Source of the DNA: an uncultured Ignavibacteriales bacterium
GTDB lineage: Bacteria > Bacteroidota > Ignavibacteria > Ignavibacteriales > Ignavibacteriaceae
Reading direction: 5' to 3'
DNA length: 57,668 nt
NCBI GenBank assembly: GCA_903929035.1
Contig: CAIYTF010000074.1
Coordinates: forward strand, 1 to 57,668
The notes below the pieces were generated by a model. The model had not been told where the DNA came from. It saw nothing but the letters and a program-made list of their open reading frames with translations, and did no database searches. Below are positions 34,903-43,496 of the stretch, one piece after another. The position numbers were made by a program, and so were the translations under genes. Every line of letters begins with the position of its first letter. The stretch's first letter is position 1.

Positions 34903-35445
34903 TTAGTCGGCAATTACTTTTAATGCAGGATTAACATCTCGTTTAAGTACGCTTTCTATAGAGGAGAGTGTTCCTTTGATTGAACTTGGACAACTGCCGC
35001 ACGCTCCTTGATAGCGCACGCGAAGAGTGTTACCCGCTAAACCCAAAATCTCTAATCCGCCGCCGTCAAAGGCAAGTGCAGGGCGCACTTTCTGATTTAA
35101 TATCGTGTTAATTTTTTTCATTAATTCATCGGCTTCTTCATCAGTTCCTTTCAGAGCAAACTCTTCCGGCAAAAGCGACTTATCAAATTTAGTGATAAAA
35201 TCAACAAAAGGACGCTGAATTTTTCCCCAATCTGTATCTTTTGATTTTTCTATGGTAATAAATTTCTCCATATAAAATACGGAAACTACACCTTTTATCG
35301 CTAAAATACCTGATGCTAACGGGTCATTTGCTGCATCTTCCTTCGCGGTAAAATGCCGGGTTTCATTTTGCAGCAACCGTTCATTAAGTAAAAATTTCAG
35401 AGCCTGCGGATTTGGTGTCAATTCGACATCAATAACGTGAAACAT
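34903..35445 (-). CDS. nfu: Nfu/NifU-type iron-sulfur scaffold protein
   Basis: A 180-residue protein using ATG 35443-35445 (MFHVIDVELTPNPQALKFLL). The N-terminal Nfu_N domain covers residues 3-88 and the NifU-like C-terminal domain about 105-178, with the cluster-binding CxxC at Cys149 and Cys152 (QGACGSCPSS). It receives and delivers Fe-S clusters to client proteins. An upstream in-frame start at 35475 would add ten residues not seen in the family. It heads the minus-strand block nfu-ogt-hypothetical-era. Confidence 0.93.
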   Translation of the reverse strand: MFHVIDVELTPNPQALKFLLNERLLQNETRHFTAKEDAANDPLASGILAIKGVVSVFYMEKFITIEKSKDTDWGKIQRPFVDFITKFDKSLLPEEFALKGTDEEADELMKKINTILNQKVRPALAFDGGGLEILGLAGNTLRVRYQGACGSCPSSIKGTLSSIESVLKRDVNPALKVIAD

Positions 35446-35688
35446 ACGATTTTCCTTAGAATTTGTGACGGGCAAAAATACTCTTAATTACGTTAAAGTT
35501 CAATTACAATTTTCAGTATTTGCAATTTACTACAAATTATTAACTTACAAACCTATTTGGGATATTTTTTTACTGAACTAAAGAAGCAATTTTATTGGTG
35601 CAAAAACTTGTTAATTTGCTCATCTGAGTTTTTACAACTCATAATTGTATTTTTTGCCATTTATCGTTATAATATTTTTGGTAAGGTA

Positions 35689-36759
35689 CTAAGTGTTAAC
35701 AATAACGTAGTGTAAGTACTCAACAGTCTTAGCGTACTTAAAATAACGATTTTCAGGTCTATCTGCTTTGAACCTATTATATTCTCTGTAAAAACAACCA
35801 TACTCACCGCACTTACTTAGTATTTCTCTGATGTCATCAAACAATAGCAGTCCCTCGTTATTATAGCTGAGAAAAATATATTTTGCTTTTAGCTTTGATA
35901 TTAAATCCACAAATGTTTTTTTTACTTCTGTCTTTGAACAATACAACGATTTCTGATCCTTATAGCCCCTCAATCCTGTCTTCCCATAAATAATAGGATT
36001 GTCATATTTGGCAATTGTCTCAAGAATATGATAATTGGCAGCGTATTGCCTATGATTGTATGGCGGATCTAAATAGACAATGTCACCGGATATTTTTTCA
36101 ACTCTGGAATTTATATCTCCGCAATATACTTCATGATTACGGTCATTAATAATTAATTCCGCGGGCTTAATAATTAACCTATTTTGTGCTGTTCTTTTTA
36201 GTTTTTTTAGAAATGCCCCGTAAACTGAAGCTGTGTTTGCATACTTATCGACAGACTCAAGCAGACTCGTGACAAGAAAAAAATATTCATCATCCGTTAT
36301 ATATTCTTTATTCATCCACATTTCAATTTCTTGACGAATTGCATCGCACCGCATCCCGTTTTCATCAGAAAAATATTGTCGTTCTTCGCCGCATGAAACG
36401 GAACCACCGCTGCAATAATTATTATAGATAAACCCCTCTGTCCCTTCTATACTATTTAAATATTCACAAACCGCGATTCTCCTCAATGACAAAGCCTTGT
36501 ATTGCAATTCTGGAATAATTTCAGAAAGATTTTGAAAATCTAATTCATTGTGGTTTCCAATGTAATGCCGATTAAGAACGTAACTATAATACTGTAAATC
36601 ATTCGCTATTATCTTGAAGCCCTTTTTCTTAAAATGGCTGCCAACAGCACCTGTTCCAGCAAACAAATCGCAGAAAACACTGCAATTGCCATCAACAACT
36701 TGAAAAATCGAGTTTTCAATAAACTCCAACAATGATAATTTACTGCCAATGTAGTTCAT
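35689..36759 (-). CDS. D12-class N6-adenine DNA methyltransferase of a restriction-modification operon
   Basis: A 356-residue alpha-class adenine methyltransferase. Motif X/N-terminus is MNYIGSK, the SAM-binding motif I is DLFAGTGAVG (31-40), a long target-recognition region follows, and the catalytic motif IV is DPPYNHRQYA (231-240). The NYIGSK start and the RQYFSDENGMRCDAIRQEI stretch resemble D12 enzymes such as the NlaIII/FokI-type modification group. It is the last gene of a tight minus-strand operon with a second methyltransferase and a nuclease candidate. The gene contains two of the only four CATG sites found in the window. Recognition site not predictable with confidence. Confidence 0.88.
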   Translation of the reverse strand: MNYIGSKLSLLEFIENSIFQVVDGNCSVFCDLFAGTGAVGSHFKKKGFKIIANDLQYYSYVLNRHYIGNHNELDFQNLSEIIPELQYKALSLRRIAVCEYLNSIEGTEGFIYNNYCSGGSVSCGEERQYFSDENGMRCDAIRQEIEMWMNKEYITDDEYFFLVTSLLESVDKYANTASVYGAFLKKLKRTAQNRLIIKPAELIINDRNHEVYCGDINSRVEKISGDIVYLDPPYNHRQYAANYHILETIAKYDNPIIYGKTGLRGYKDQKSLYCSKTEVKKTFVDLISKLKAKYIFLSYNNEGLLLFDDIREILSKCGEYGCFYREYNRFKADRPENRYFKYAKTVEYLHYVIVNT

Positions 36760-36763
36760 ATTG

Positions 36764-37663
36764 TTAATTGTGTAATAAAATTACAAAGCAGGCAACTTTA
36801 TAATTCTTTTCTCCGGTAGTTTTGTGTTTATAAGTAAAAGTTACCTCAATAGGCTCGTATAAATTAGCGGAATCAATTGTATTCTTAATCTTTTCAATTG
36901 ACACATCCTCGTCAAGATAAACTACCAATAGTCTCGGGTCTGCCCCAAATCTGCCTTCATCTTGGTATGTATATAGATATTTTGCCACTAATTCAGGCTG
37001 TACAACAGCAACTTGTTTCCAATTTTCACCATAGTATCTTTTGAATTCATTTGTCGGGCTTTTTGCCACCTTTTGGTCAAAAGAAATTCCATTGATAAAA
37101 AAATCTACTCCTCTTCTATGGTTTAGTGTTGGAAGAATATTTTCATTTTTCTCAAATATTAAGGTTTCAATAAAATCATTACGAACAGTATTTATTTCCT
37201 TGATTCTCCTATATTTCACTGCTGCAATTTTTACTTTTGTATCTTTTTCGTATCCGTTACTTTTTTCAGAATTGACCCTCTGGACAAACTCATCAAAAGC
37301 TCCTTGCGAAAAAGGCCATGCAATATCGCCTAATTTTAATTTCTCCCATTCCTTAATTAGAATGTCGATTGCATTGACTGCCTCTTTCCCATTCTTATAC
37401 TTCTCAGTTTCAACGAAGAGACTTCGAATAATTGTTTTTCCAATCTCGTACTCCCATGTGTCAACAATCGTTTTCCAAATTTCCTTGGACGTTAAATCCA
37501 ATGCTTCACTGCCTGCATTCTTTCCTCTCGAAATCATATATGTTTTGATTGAATGATTGCAAGTCTGCTTTTTCAATTCCATCAAATATTTACTGGCGTT
37601 CTCCGTATTCCCAATTATCTTTTTTGCCAAGTCATCGGAAAAACTTGATTTTATATGCTTCAT
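36764..37663 (-). CDS. Putative type II restriction endonuclease
   Basis: A 299-residue protein lying between two DNA methyltransferase genes with gaps of three and four bases, so a restriction role is strongly suggested by context. I recognise no named family. A plausible PD-(D/E)xK core is present: Asp187 in HRRGVDFFINGI followed by Asp196-Gln-Lys198 (FDQK), with a basic N-terminal half. The C-terminal half has strand-like segments (RLLVVYLDEDV, VACFVILLHN). It carries the other two CATG sites of the window. Confidence 0.65.
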   Translation of the reverse strand: MKHIKSSFSDDLAKKIIGNTENASKYLMELKKQTCNHSIKTYMISRGKNAGSEALDLTSKEIWKTIVDTWEYEIGKTIIRSLFVETEKYKNGKEAVNAIDILIKEWEKLKLGDIAWPFSQGAFDEFVQRVNSEKSNGYEKDTKVKIAAVKYRRIKEINTVRNDFIETLIFEKNENILPTLNHRRGVDFFINGISFDQKVAKSPTNEFKRYYGENWKQVAVVQPELVAKYLYTYQDEGRFGADPRLLVVYLDEDVSIEKIKNTIDSANLYEPIEVTFTYKHKTTGEKNYKVACFVILLHN

Positions 37664-37666
37664 ATA

Positions 37667-38449
37667 TTAATTCTTAAATAGTAAAATATACTCGTGTTTA
37701 AAGATAAAATAATCACTTGACAAAGCGCGGTATCGCCAAATAGCTTCTTTATTTTGCTTTGCCCTATTACCCTCCATATTTTTCACAACAATACTCTTGA
37801 GCGTCAATCCTAAGTTTTGTGCTGCCTGCATACAGTAAAACCCAAGAGGCACCCATTTCCCTGCTGTATATTTGTCTCCGATAACAATTGCTAAGTATCT
37901 TCCCTTTTCTAATATTCCTATCGTATTATTTATGACCGCGGAAAAACTTTCTAAAAATCCTTCAAGTGTAGGAGCATTGGATAAATCTTCTTTCATATCA
38001 CTAAACCTAATAATATCGCTATAAGGGGGATGGAGGATGGCAAGTTGCACAAATGGGTTTCCTTGTTTAACAATACTTTCCTTCACTCTCTTGAAAGTTT
38101 CCGGTTGAGTACTATCACCTGCAAGTAAATTGCAGTAAAGAAAATTAGGATCAATCTTACTTTGTATTTCCACAATTAAGTCGGAACGAATATCTACTCC
38201 AATGAAATTTCGCTGCAATGTTTCAGCCTCATAAGCAGTTGTACCGCTTCCAACAAAAGGATCAAATACAATATCATTTTTCTTAGTGTATCGCAATATA
38301 AGTTGGCGTGGAATCTGTGGAACAAAATTGCCGTGATAAAACCCGCTATGCTTCCCTGTTTTATCACGTTCCTTAATAATCCAGAGACTATCAGTCCAGA
38401 TCTCGGAGTCTTTCCACTTTTCTATGTCCAAATCATTAAATTTCGGCAT
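37667..38449 (-). CDS. Second DNA methyltransferase of the restriction-modification operon
   Basis: A 260-residue amino-methyltransferase with SAM motif I VFDPFVGSGTT (61-71) preceding a catalytic motif HPPYSD (140-145), a His-for-Asp variant of DPPY seen in some N4-cytosine or N6-adenine enzymes. Little sequence separates the motifs, so the target-recognition region must lie in the N-terminal or C-terminal parts. It is first in the operon, followed by the nuclease and the D12 enzyme. Two methyltransferases of different classes plus one nuclease suggest an asymmetric recognition site with each strand methylated by one enzyme, which is inference. Confidence 0.82.
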   Translation of the reverse strand: MPKFNDLDIEKWKDSEIWTDSLWIIKERDKTGKHSGFYHGNFVPQIPRQLILRYTKKNDIVFDPFVGSGTTAYEAETLQRNFIGVDIRSDLIVEIQSKIDPNFLYCNLLAGDSTQPETFKRVKESIVKQGNPFVQLAILHPPYSDIIRFSDMKEDLSNAPTLEGFLESFSAVINNTIGILEKGRYLAIVIGDKYTAGKWVPLGFYCMQAAQNLGLTLKSIVVKNMEGNRAKQNKEAIWRYRALSSDYFIFKHEYILLFKN

Positions 38450-38494
38450 TCTTAATCATCTGTTAAATTATTTATTCTCTAAAACTATTTACTA

Positions 38495-38511
38495 TATGAA
38501 ATTATTTCATA
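38495..38511. promoter_or_regulatory. Candidate operator palindrome between divergent genes
   Basis: TATGAAA-TTA-TTTCATA is a perfect seven-base inverted repeat in the 190-base gap between the restriction-modification operon and the TPR gene. Its location in a divergent promoter region suggests a binding site, but no controller protein is encoded nearby. Confidence 0.3.
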
Positions 38512-38641
38512 AATCCTGCTCTAAAAGATAGTCAATATTTTTATCCTTTCTCTTATACCATTTTTTTATTTAAATCCTTATTGATTATTACCATTATTTT
38601 CTTTAATCTAATGGTATTGTTTTTATTTTTAACTGATAAAT

Positions 38642-39124
38642 ATGGTTAACGAAAAATTTGAAGAAGCATTTGCTCTAATTGTTGAGGGAAAAAAATACGC
38701 GGAAAAAGGAATTGGCTTTCGTGCTATGAGGTGCTACCGTGCTTCTTTGCGCGTTTTCCCAACTCCGGAGGCACATTTTCGACTGGGTGAGGAATATTTT
38801 TCGCGTTATAATTATACCAAAGCAGCCAAGCAGTTTATGATAGCGATGGAATTAGACCCCTATTTTCCCCTCCCTGTTTATGGAATGGCAAGTGTTTACT
38901 TTGCAGTGCTGCGTTTTGAAAAAGCAATACTTTGGTTTGAGAAAGCAATTACTATGGGGGATATTAATTTGAAAGCCCTGAGTTATTTTGGCATTGGACA
39001 GGTTCTTGAAGAACAAGGTAACTCAACAAAAGCTCTCGAGTTTTATTTTAAGGCACACAAGTTAGTACCTGATGATTCGAAAACGCTTGATTCTATTGTT
39101 TATTTGCTGGCGTGCAGAAACTAA
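38642..39124 (+). CDS. TPR-repeat protein
   Basis: A 160-residue protein made of about four tetratricopeptide repeats: GIGFRAMRCYRASLRVFP, AHFRLGEEYFSRYNYTKAAK, YGMASVYFAVLRFEKAILWF and YFGIGQVLEEQGNSTKALEF. No signal peptide, so it is cytoplasmic and likely a protein-interaction adaptor. It is immediately upstream of a longer TPR protein on the same strand (128-base gap). Confidence 0.75.
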   Translation: MVNEKFEEAFALIVEGKKYAEKGIGFRAMRCYRASLRVFPTPEAHFRLGEEYFSRYNYTKAAKQFMIAMELDPYFPLPVYGMASVYFAVLRFEKAILWFEKAITMGDINLKALSYFGIGQVLEEQGNSTKALEFYFKAHKLVPDDSKTLDSIVYLLACRN

Positions 39125-39251
39125 TGATTCCCATCACCCGATTTATTGAAATGATACAATTTGCATCATCTTGAATATTTGCAGTAATGTTCTATTTTCA
39201 ATTCATAGAATTTTGGTATTTTTCACCATTGATTAATTCTTCTATTCCTTT

Positions 39252-40907
39252 TTGAAAAAAGAACAGGTAACACGGGTAACTTTGATGCAGGGTACATCTG
39301 AACAAGTATTTAACTCGATTTCTAAAACACTATTCGAAATTAAAAGTCTGCAGGATAGTCCCGCGGATGGTCAATTAATACCAAAGCTTTTTAGTGCATT
39401 AAATATTGCTGCAAACTATTCTATTGATCATCTCGACATTCCTTCCGCGATCGTGTATATACGCGATATGGGAAAATATACCGCGAATAATGAATCTTTT
39501 CAAACTATTCTCGGATGGAACATTTTCTACAGCTTAAAAGCTATTGCCGCGGATGACTATGCTAAGCGTCATTATTCAAAAGCAGTTCCGGAATTGATTT
39601 ATCATTACAATGCTATTAACTTCCCGTGTCCGTCACAGCTCCATTCCGCTATCCTTTCCATCCTTACACGAATTTCAACAGAAGATTCTGATTGGTTCTT
39701 GCCGTTTGTCCGGCAATATGGCTTTGAATCGATGCAAGAATCTGATTTTAATGCTTTTGCTAAAGATGGGAAGAAAATTACACCGCTTGCCGAAACACTT
39801 TTTCTGAAGTTAGCAAAAACAGTTGAGCGGTCAAGAAATACCGATGACAGCAAGTGGCTTTTTGAATCTTGCGAAAAACAGTACACCCGGTTTGCAGAAA
39901 ACCAGTGGATAATTTATTATCGCGGAAAATTACTTTTCAAACTTGGTCATATAGAGGCAGCAAAATGTTATGCTAAAGAAATTATCATACGAAACAAACA
40001 TCAGTTTTGGGCGTGGGCAATTTTTGCCGCGACTTATAAAGATATAAACAACGAGCTGTATATTACGTGCCTGTGCAAAGCACTTTCTTTTCCTACAGAG
40101 TCAGCATTGTTTCTTATGGTAAGAGAAGAGATGGCCTTTATATTGAAAGAAATGAATTATCTTCGCGAAGCGAAAACTGAGTTTGAAATTATTATCGCCA
40201 GCCGCCGCTCGCTTGAAATGCCAATTCCTGAAGAAATTGCCGCTGTTACCGCTGAATCCTGGTATGCAGAGATGGAATTTGACGCGAGCAATTTAAGTTT
40301 TTACTTGAAGAGACTGCCGGATGCTAACAAATTGACAAAAGAAAATACCGATCCCGTGCAGGGAATTGTAACTGCATTCTACGAAGGCACAAAAGGTGTT
40401 TTTATTCAATTTGGTTTAGACAAAGTCGCGTTATACAGGTATGCTAAAACGCCCATCGAAGTACAATATTGTATTGGTGATACAATGAAAGTTTGGGTAC
40501 AGGGTTTGATTATTAACGGGCAGCAACGATATGAAGCATCGCGGGTTGAATGTGACGATTGTTTTCCGGCAGAAGATTTTGCAAAAAATATTACAGGGGA
40601 ATTGAAAATACCGCAAAAGGGAGATGGTATTGCTTTTGGTTTTATTCGCGATGCTTATGTGCCGCCCGACTTGATTAAAAACTTCAAAAGCGGGATGATG
40701 ATTAATGCTACTATTGTTAAAGAATTTAATAAAAAGCGCGAGCAATATGGATGGCGCGCTATCGCGGTAAAAGCCGATGACGCACCCCCTGTAAAGATTA
40801 TTATCATCGATTCACCCGGGATAGGGATAACAGAAACACTTACCGAAGAATGTTCTGAAACTATTGAATTGCCATTACAGGCAATTGAAACAATGGATGT
40901 AATTTAG
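39252..40907 (+). CDS. Large TPR-like helical protein with two C-terminal OB/S1-like domains
   Basis: A 551-residue protein starting at TTG 39252 (MKKEQVTRVTLMQG); no ATG gives the same N-terminus. Residues 1-360 are helical with TPR-like units (WIIYYRGKLLFKLGHIEAAKCYAKEI). The C-terminal part holds two probable OB folds, about 370-440 (GIVTAFYEGTKGVFIQFG) and about 455-525 (GFIRDAYVPPDLIKNFKSG, reminiscent of cold-shock/S1-like domains). I recall helical-plus-OB proteins of this shape in bacterial conflict systems, but cannot name the family. RNA or nucleotide-related binding is a reasonable inference. Confidence 0.6.
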   Translation: MKKEQVTRVTLMQGTSEQVFNSISKTLFEIKSLQDSPADGQLIPKLFSALNIAANYSIDHLDIPSAIVYIRDMGKYTANNESFQTILGWNIFYSLKAIAADDYAKRHYSKAVPELIYHYNAINFPCPSQLHSAILSILTRISTEDSDWFLPFVRQYGFESMQESDFNAFAKDGKKITPLAETLFLKLAKTVERSRNTDDSKWLFESCEKQYTRFAENQWIIYYRGKLLFKLGHIEAAKCYAKEIIIRNKHQFWAWAIFAATYKDINNELYITCLCKALSFPTESALFLMVREEMAFILKEMNYLREAKTEFEIIIASRRSLEMPIPEEIAAVTAESWYAEMEFDASNLSFYLKRLPDANKLTKENTDPVQGIVTAFYEGTKGVFIQFGLDKVALYRYAKTPIEVQYCIGDTMKVWVQGLIINGQQRYEASRVECDDCFPAEDFAKNITGELKIPQKGDGIAFGFIRDAYVPPDLIKNFKSGMMINATIVKEFNKKREQYGWRAIAVKADDAPPVKIIIIDSPGIGITETLTEECSETIELPLQAIETMDVI

Positions 40908-40973
40908 ACTTGATTATATGCTGATGAATTGCCAACTTACTTATTAATTATTTTACATTATTTAAAATCTAAA

Positions 40974-42005
40974 ATGCTAAAGAAATATATTGTTGTTTTC
41001 GTGTTCTTTTTTCCTGTTCTTATGTTTTCGCAGACAGTTGCTGCAAAATATGCAGGTGAATTTCTGGCAATCGGCATAGGCAGCCGGCCAACAGGTATGG
41101 GCGGAGCATTCGCCGCTATCGCCAATGATGTTACGGCTGTATATTATAACCCTGCAGGTTTGACGCAGCTTGATTTTCCTCAATTTGCTGTAATGCACGA
41201 TGAACAGTTTGGAAAATTAGTTAACTATAATTATGCAGCTGTCGCTATTCCCTATAAGGAATATTATACTTTCGCGTTCTCGGCTACGCGGCTTGGCATA
41301 GATGGAATACCAGACACAAGAGGAGCATTAGTTGACAAACTCACAGGGGCAGTTATTAACGATATTACTAACGAAAACGCCCGCATTGACCCCAGCAAGG
41401 TAAAAGATATAAGTAACCAGGACTGGGCATTTTATCTTTCAGCAGCAAAAAAATATTCCGATAATCTTTCAATTGGCGCGAACGTGAAAATAATTACCCG
41501 AAGCATTGGCGAATATACTGCTTTCGGTTTAGGTTTCGATATCGGCACCCTCTATAGATTGGACACTGATTTTATGATCGCGGCATCGGTTCAGGATGTT
41601 ACAACAACTTTGGTCGCGTGGAGTACGGGAAGAAATGAATTAATCACGCCAACAGTTAAAATTGGTTCTTATTATAATATGCAATTATTCGGAGCATTAA
41701 CTGTTTCACCGGCAATTGATATAGATACGCGCTTTGAGAATAGAAGATATGCCTCCACCTTTCACGCGGGAAGCGTGAGTTTTGATCCTCATTTTGGTAT
41801 TGAAGCGGCATATAATAAAATATTTTCAGTTCGCGGCGGATATAATGATGTAAAGCAATTTACCATTGGCGCAGGTGTAAAACTGCCAAAATTAAACATT
41901 GATTATTCTTTCGCGCGTTTCAGCGGGGCTGCAGACGAAAATCTGCCGGTTAGTCATCGTATCTCGTTAATACTCACGTTAGAGGAACCGCGTTATTCGC
42001 GATAA
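40974..42005 (+). CDS. PorV/PorQ-family outer-membrane protein
   Basis: Outer-membrane barrel of 343 residues from ATG 40974 (signal peptide LKKYIVVFVFFFPVLMFSQ). The hallmark of the family is IGSRPTGMGGAFAAIANDVT followed by AVYYNPAGLTQL. In Bacteroidetes, PorV and its relatives act in type IX secretion and cell-surface attachment of cargo. That fits the T9SS-sorted protein encoded at 52610-54454, although ignavibacteria carry several paralogues and the exact one cannot be told. It is followed by a palindromic repeat 24 bases after the stop. Confidence 0.85.
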   Translation: MLKKYIVVFVFFFPVLMFSQTVAAKYAGEFLAIGIGSRPTGMGGAFAAIANDVTAVYYNPAGLTQLDFPQFAVMHDEQFGKLVNYNYAAVAIPYKEYYTFAFSATRLGIDGIPDTRGALVDKLTGAVINDITNENARIDPSKVKDISNQDWAFYLSAAKKYSDNLSIGANVKIITRSIGEYTAFGLGFDIGTLYRLDTDFMIAASVQDVTTTLVAWSTGRNELITPTVKIGSYYNMQLFGALTVSPAIDIDTRFENRRYASTFHAGSVSFDPHFGIEAAYNKIFSVRGGYNDVKQFTIGAGVKLPKLNIDYSFARFSGAADENLPVSHRISLILTLEEPRYSR

Positions 42006-42028
42006 GAGGTATAACAGGCAGCTAATCT

Positions 42029-42116
42029 TTAGGACTCGTTCAGAAATAATATTAACGATTTTTCACGCGAAGGTTAGATTTAGAAGTTGTAAAGGTTATT
42101 TCTTTACAAGGACTAA
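42029..42116 (+). repeat. ~90-bp palindromic repeat, full copy (inverted relative to most)
   Basis: Begins TTAGGACTCGTTCAGAAATA and ends TTTACAAGGACTAA, with the core TTTTTCACGCGAAGG. This copy is in the opposite orientation to the others, consistent with its lying downstream of a plus-strand gene. Confidence 0.85.
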
Positions 42117-42329
42117 GCCGCAATAATTGATATAGTACAGTTATTAGATGGGAATTCCACATTCAATAGCGTGATACAGCCCAACTTTTTTTTGGATAAA
42201 ATAAAAAAGTTTAACTTTTTGTTAGATTATGTTTTTTTTTGTCTAATATTTATTTTATATTTACTCTTTATTCTTGTAACAGAACTAATTTATTCTAAAC
42301 CTAAATTAATCCTAATCGGAGGAAACGAT

Positions 42330-42599
42330 ATGAAAATCAATGTCCGTGTAATTGCAGGAGTATTTCTCTTTGCATTCGGCACACTTCTTTTATCAGCCTG
42401 TGGCGGTTTGACTGAAGAACAGCTCGCCCAGTTGGAAGCTAAAAAGAAAGAAGTAAAAAGTCTTGAACTTCAAGCAAACGGTCTGAAAGATGAGCGTGCT
42501 CGTCTTGAGAGAGAAATAGCTGAAAAAAACAAAAAAGTTGACGATTGCAGCAAGTTGAAGCAAGAAGTTAAATCAAATATTGAAAAAATAAAGAAATAA
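42330..42599 (+). CDS. Small coiled-coil lipoprotein
   Basis: An 89-residue lipoprotein starting at ATG 42330, with a strong Shine-Dalgarno GGAGGAAA directly before it. Lipobox LLLSACGG, then a charged heptad-rich coiled coil (LEAKKKEVKSLELQANGLK, then KDERARLEREIAEKNKKVDD) and a lysine-rich end. It resembles Lpp-like envelope spacers in design though not in sequence. It is 18 bases before the LysM gene, with which it forms an operon ended by the terminator at 43360-43395. Confidence 0.75.
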   Translation: MKINVRVIAGVFLFAFGTLLLSACGGLTEEQLAQLEAKKKEVKSLELQANGLKDERARLEREIAEKNKKVDDCSKLKQEVKSNIEKIKK

Positions 42600-42617
42600 G
42601 AAGGAAGGAGGAAAACA

Positions 42618-43313
42618 ATGAAATCACTCATAAATTTATTAGCACTTGTTCTTTTATTCTCGTTCATTAGCGTTAATGCACAGGATATCAAAATCAGTGC
42701 TGAAGAATGGGCTAAGCAAATGGCGGCTAACACCACCAAATTCCAAAGCCTTACCTCGGAAATTGCCGGATTGACCACGGATATTGACAAACTGCGCGAA
42801 TCATCTGCAAAACTGATTGTTCCTAACTGCGATCAGGAGTTAAACAAATTGGTTTCTGCTACTACAGCAGATATTGATAACTATCGCAAGGCAGTTAATG
42901 ACATCGAAGGAAAGATTAGAAGGAAAGAAGGACCTAAAGCCGACAGGCAGAAAGACCTAGATGCTTTGAGATCTAATAAAATTGCAGCTCTTCCGGAGTT
43001 CTTTGGTAAATTAAATAATTTGCAATCATTGCTTGACGGCTGGGTTGAAGAAAACTCTGTTGTTGAAAATGTCAGCAGCAAAGATAACTATACTGTAGTT
43101 AAAGGCGATTGTCTATGGTTTATTGCAAAGAAAAAAGAAAACTATGGCAACGGATTTGCTTGGCCGAAAATTTATCAGGCTAATAAAGATCAAATTAAGA
43201 ACCCGAATCTTATCTATCCTAAACAAACGTTTAAGATTCCTTCTTTAACCGAAGACGAAAAAGCAAAATATGAGAAATTGAAAAAAAGCTATAAACCGGC
43301 ACCGGCTAAATAG
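42618..43313 (+). CDS. Secreted LysM-domain protein
   Basis: A 231-residue exported protein with signal peptide (LLALVLLFSFISVNAQ), a coiled-coil region at about 35-120 and a C-terminal LysM domain at about 155-213 (NYTVVKGDCLWFIAKKK...NKDQIKNPNLIYPKQTFKIP). LysM binds peptidoglycan, so this may tie the envelope layer to the wall together with the upstream coiled-coil lipoprotein. The preceding AAGGAAGGAGGAAAAC is an exceptionally strong Shine-Dalgarno, suggesting high expression. Confidence 0.85.
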   Translation: MKSLINLLALVLLFSFISVNAQDIKISAEEWAKQMAANTTKFQSLTSEIAGLTTDIDKLRESSAKLIVPNCDQELNKLVSATTADIDNYRKAVNDIEGKIRRKEGPKADRQKDLDALRSNKIAALPEFFGKLNNLQSLLDGWVEENSVVENVSSKDNYTVVKGDCLWFIAKKKENYGNGFAWPKIYQANKDQIKNPNLIYPKQTFKIPSLTEDEKAKYEKLKKSYKPAPAK

Positions 43314-43359
43314 TTAAATTTCCGGTCTTGCTATGATCGTTTAGCTCTTTTATTATTAC

Positions 43360-43395
43360 AAAGCCCTTGTTCTTTTTGAAGAATAGGGGCTTTTT
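43360..43395 (+). terminator. Rho-independent terminator after the LysM operon
   Basis: AAAGCCC (43360-43366) pairs with GGGCTTT (43387-43393), with inner complementarity between TTGTTC and GAAGAA, followed by a T-run. Confidence 0.85.
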
Positions 43396-43496
43396 ATTTG
43401 ACTTAAACTGTACCCAAAACTGAGCAGAAAGGGTGCAGTTCGTTTCGGATTTGTTCAACTTATTTTTAATTTATTTTCAAAGGAGCATATTAACAG

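Noticed and set aside
37041-37556. 171-codon plus-strand open frame antisense to the nuclease gene
   Set aside because: It is an antisense shadow; the minus-strand gene is part of a tight operon with conserved neighbours, and the plus-strand protein has no recognisable domain or ribosome binding site.
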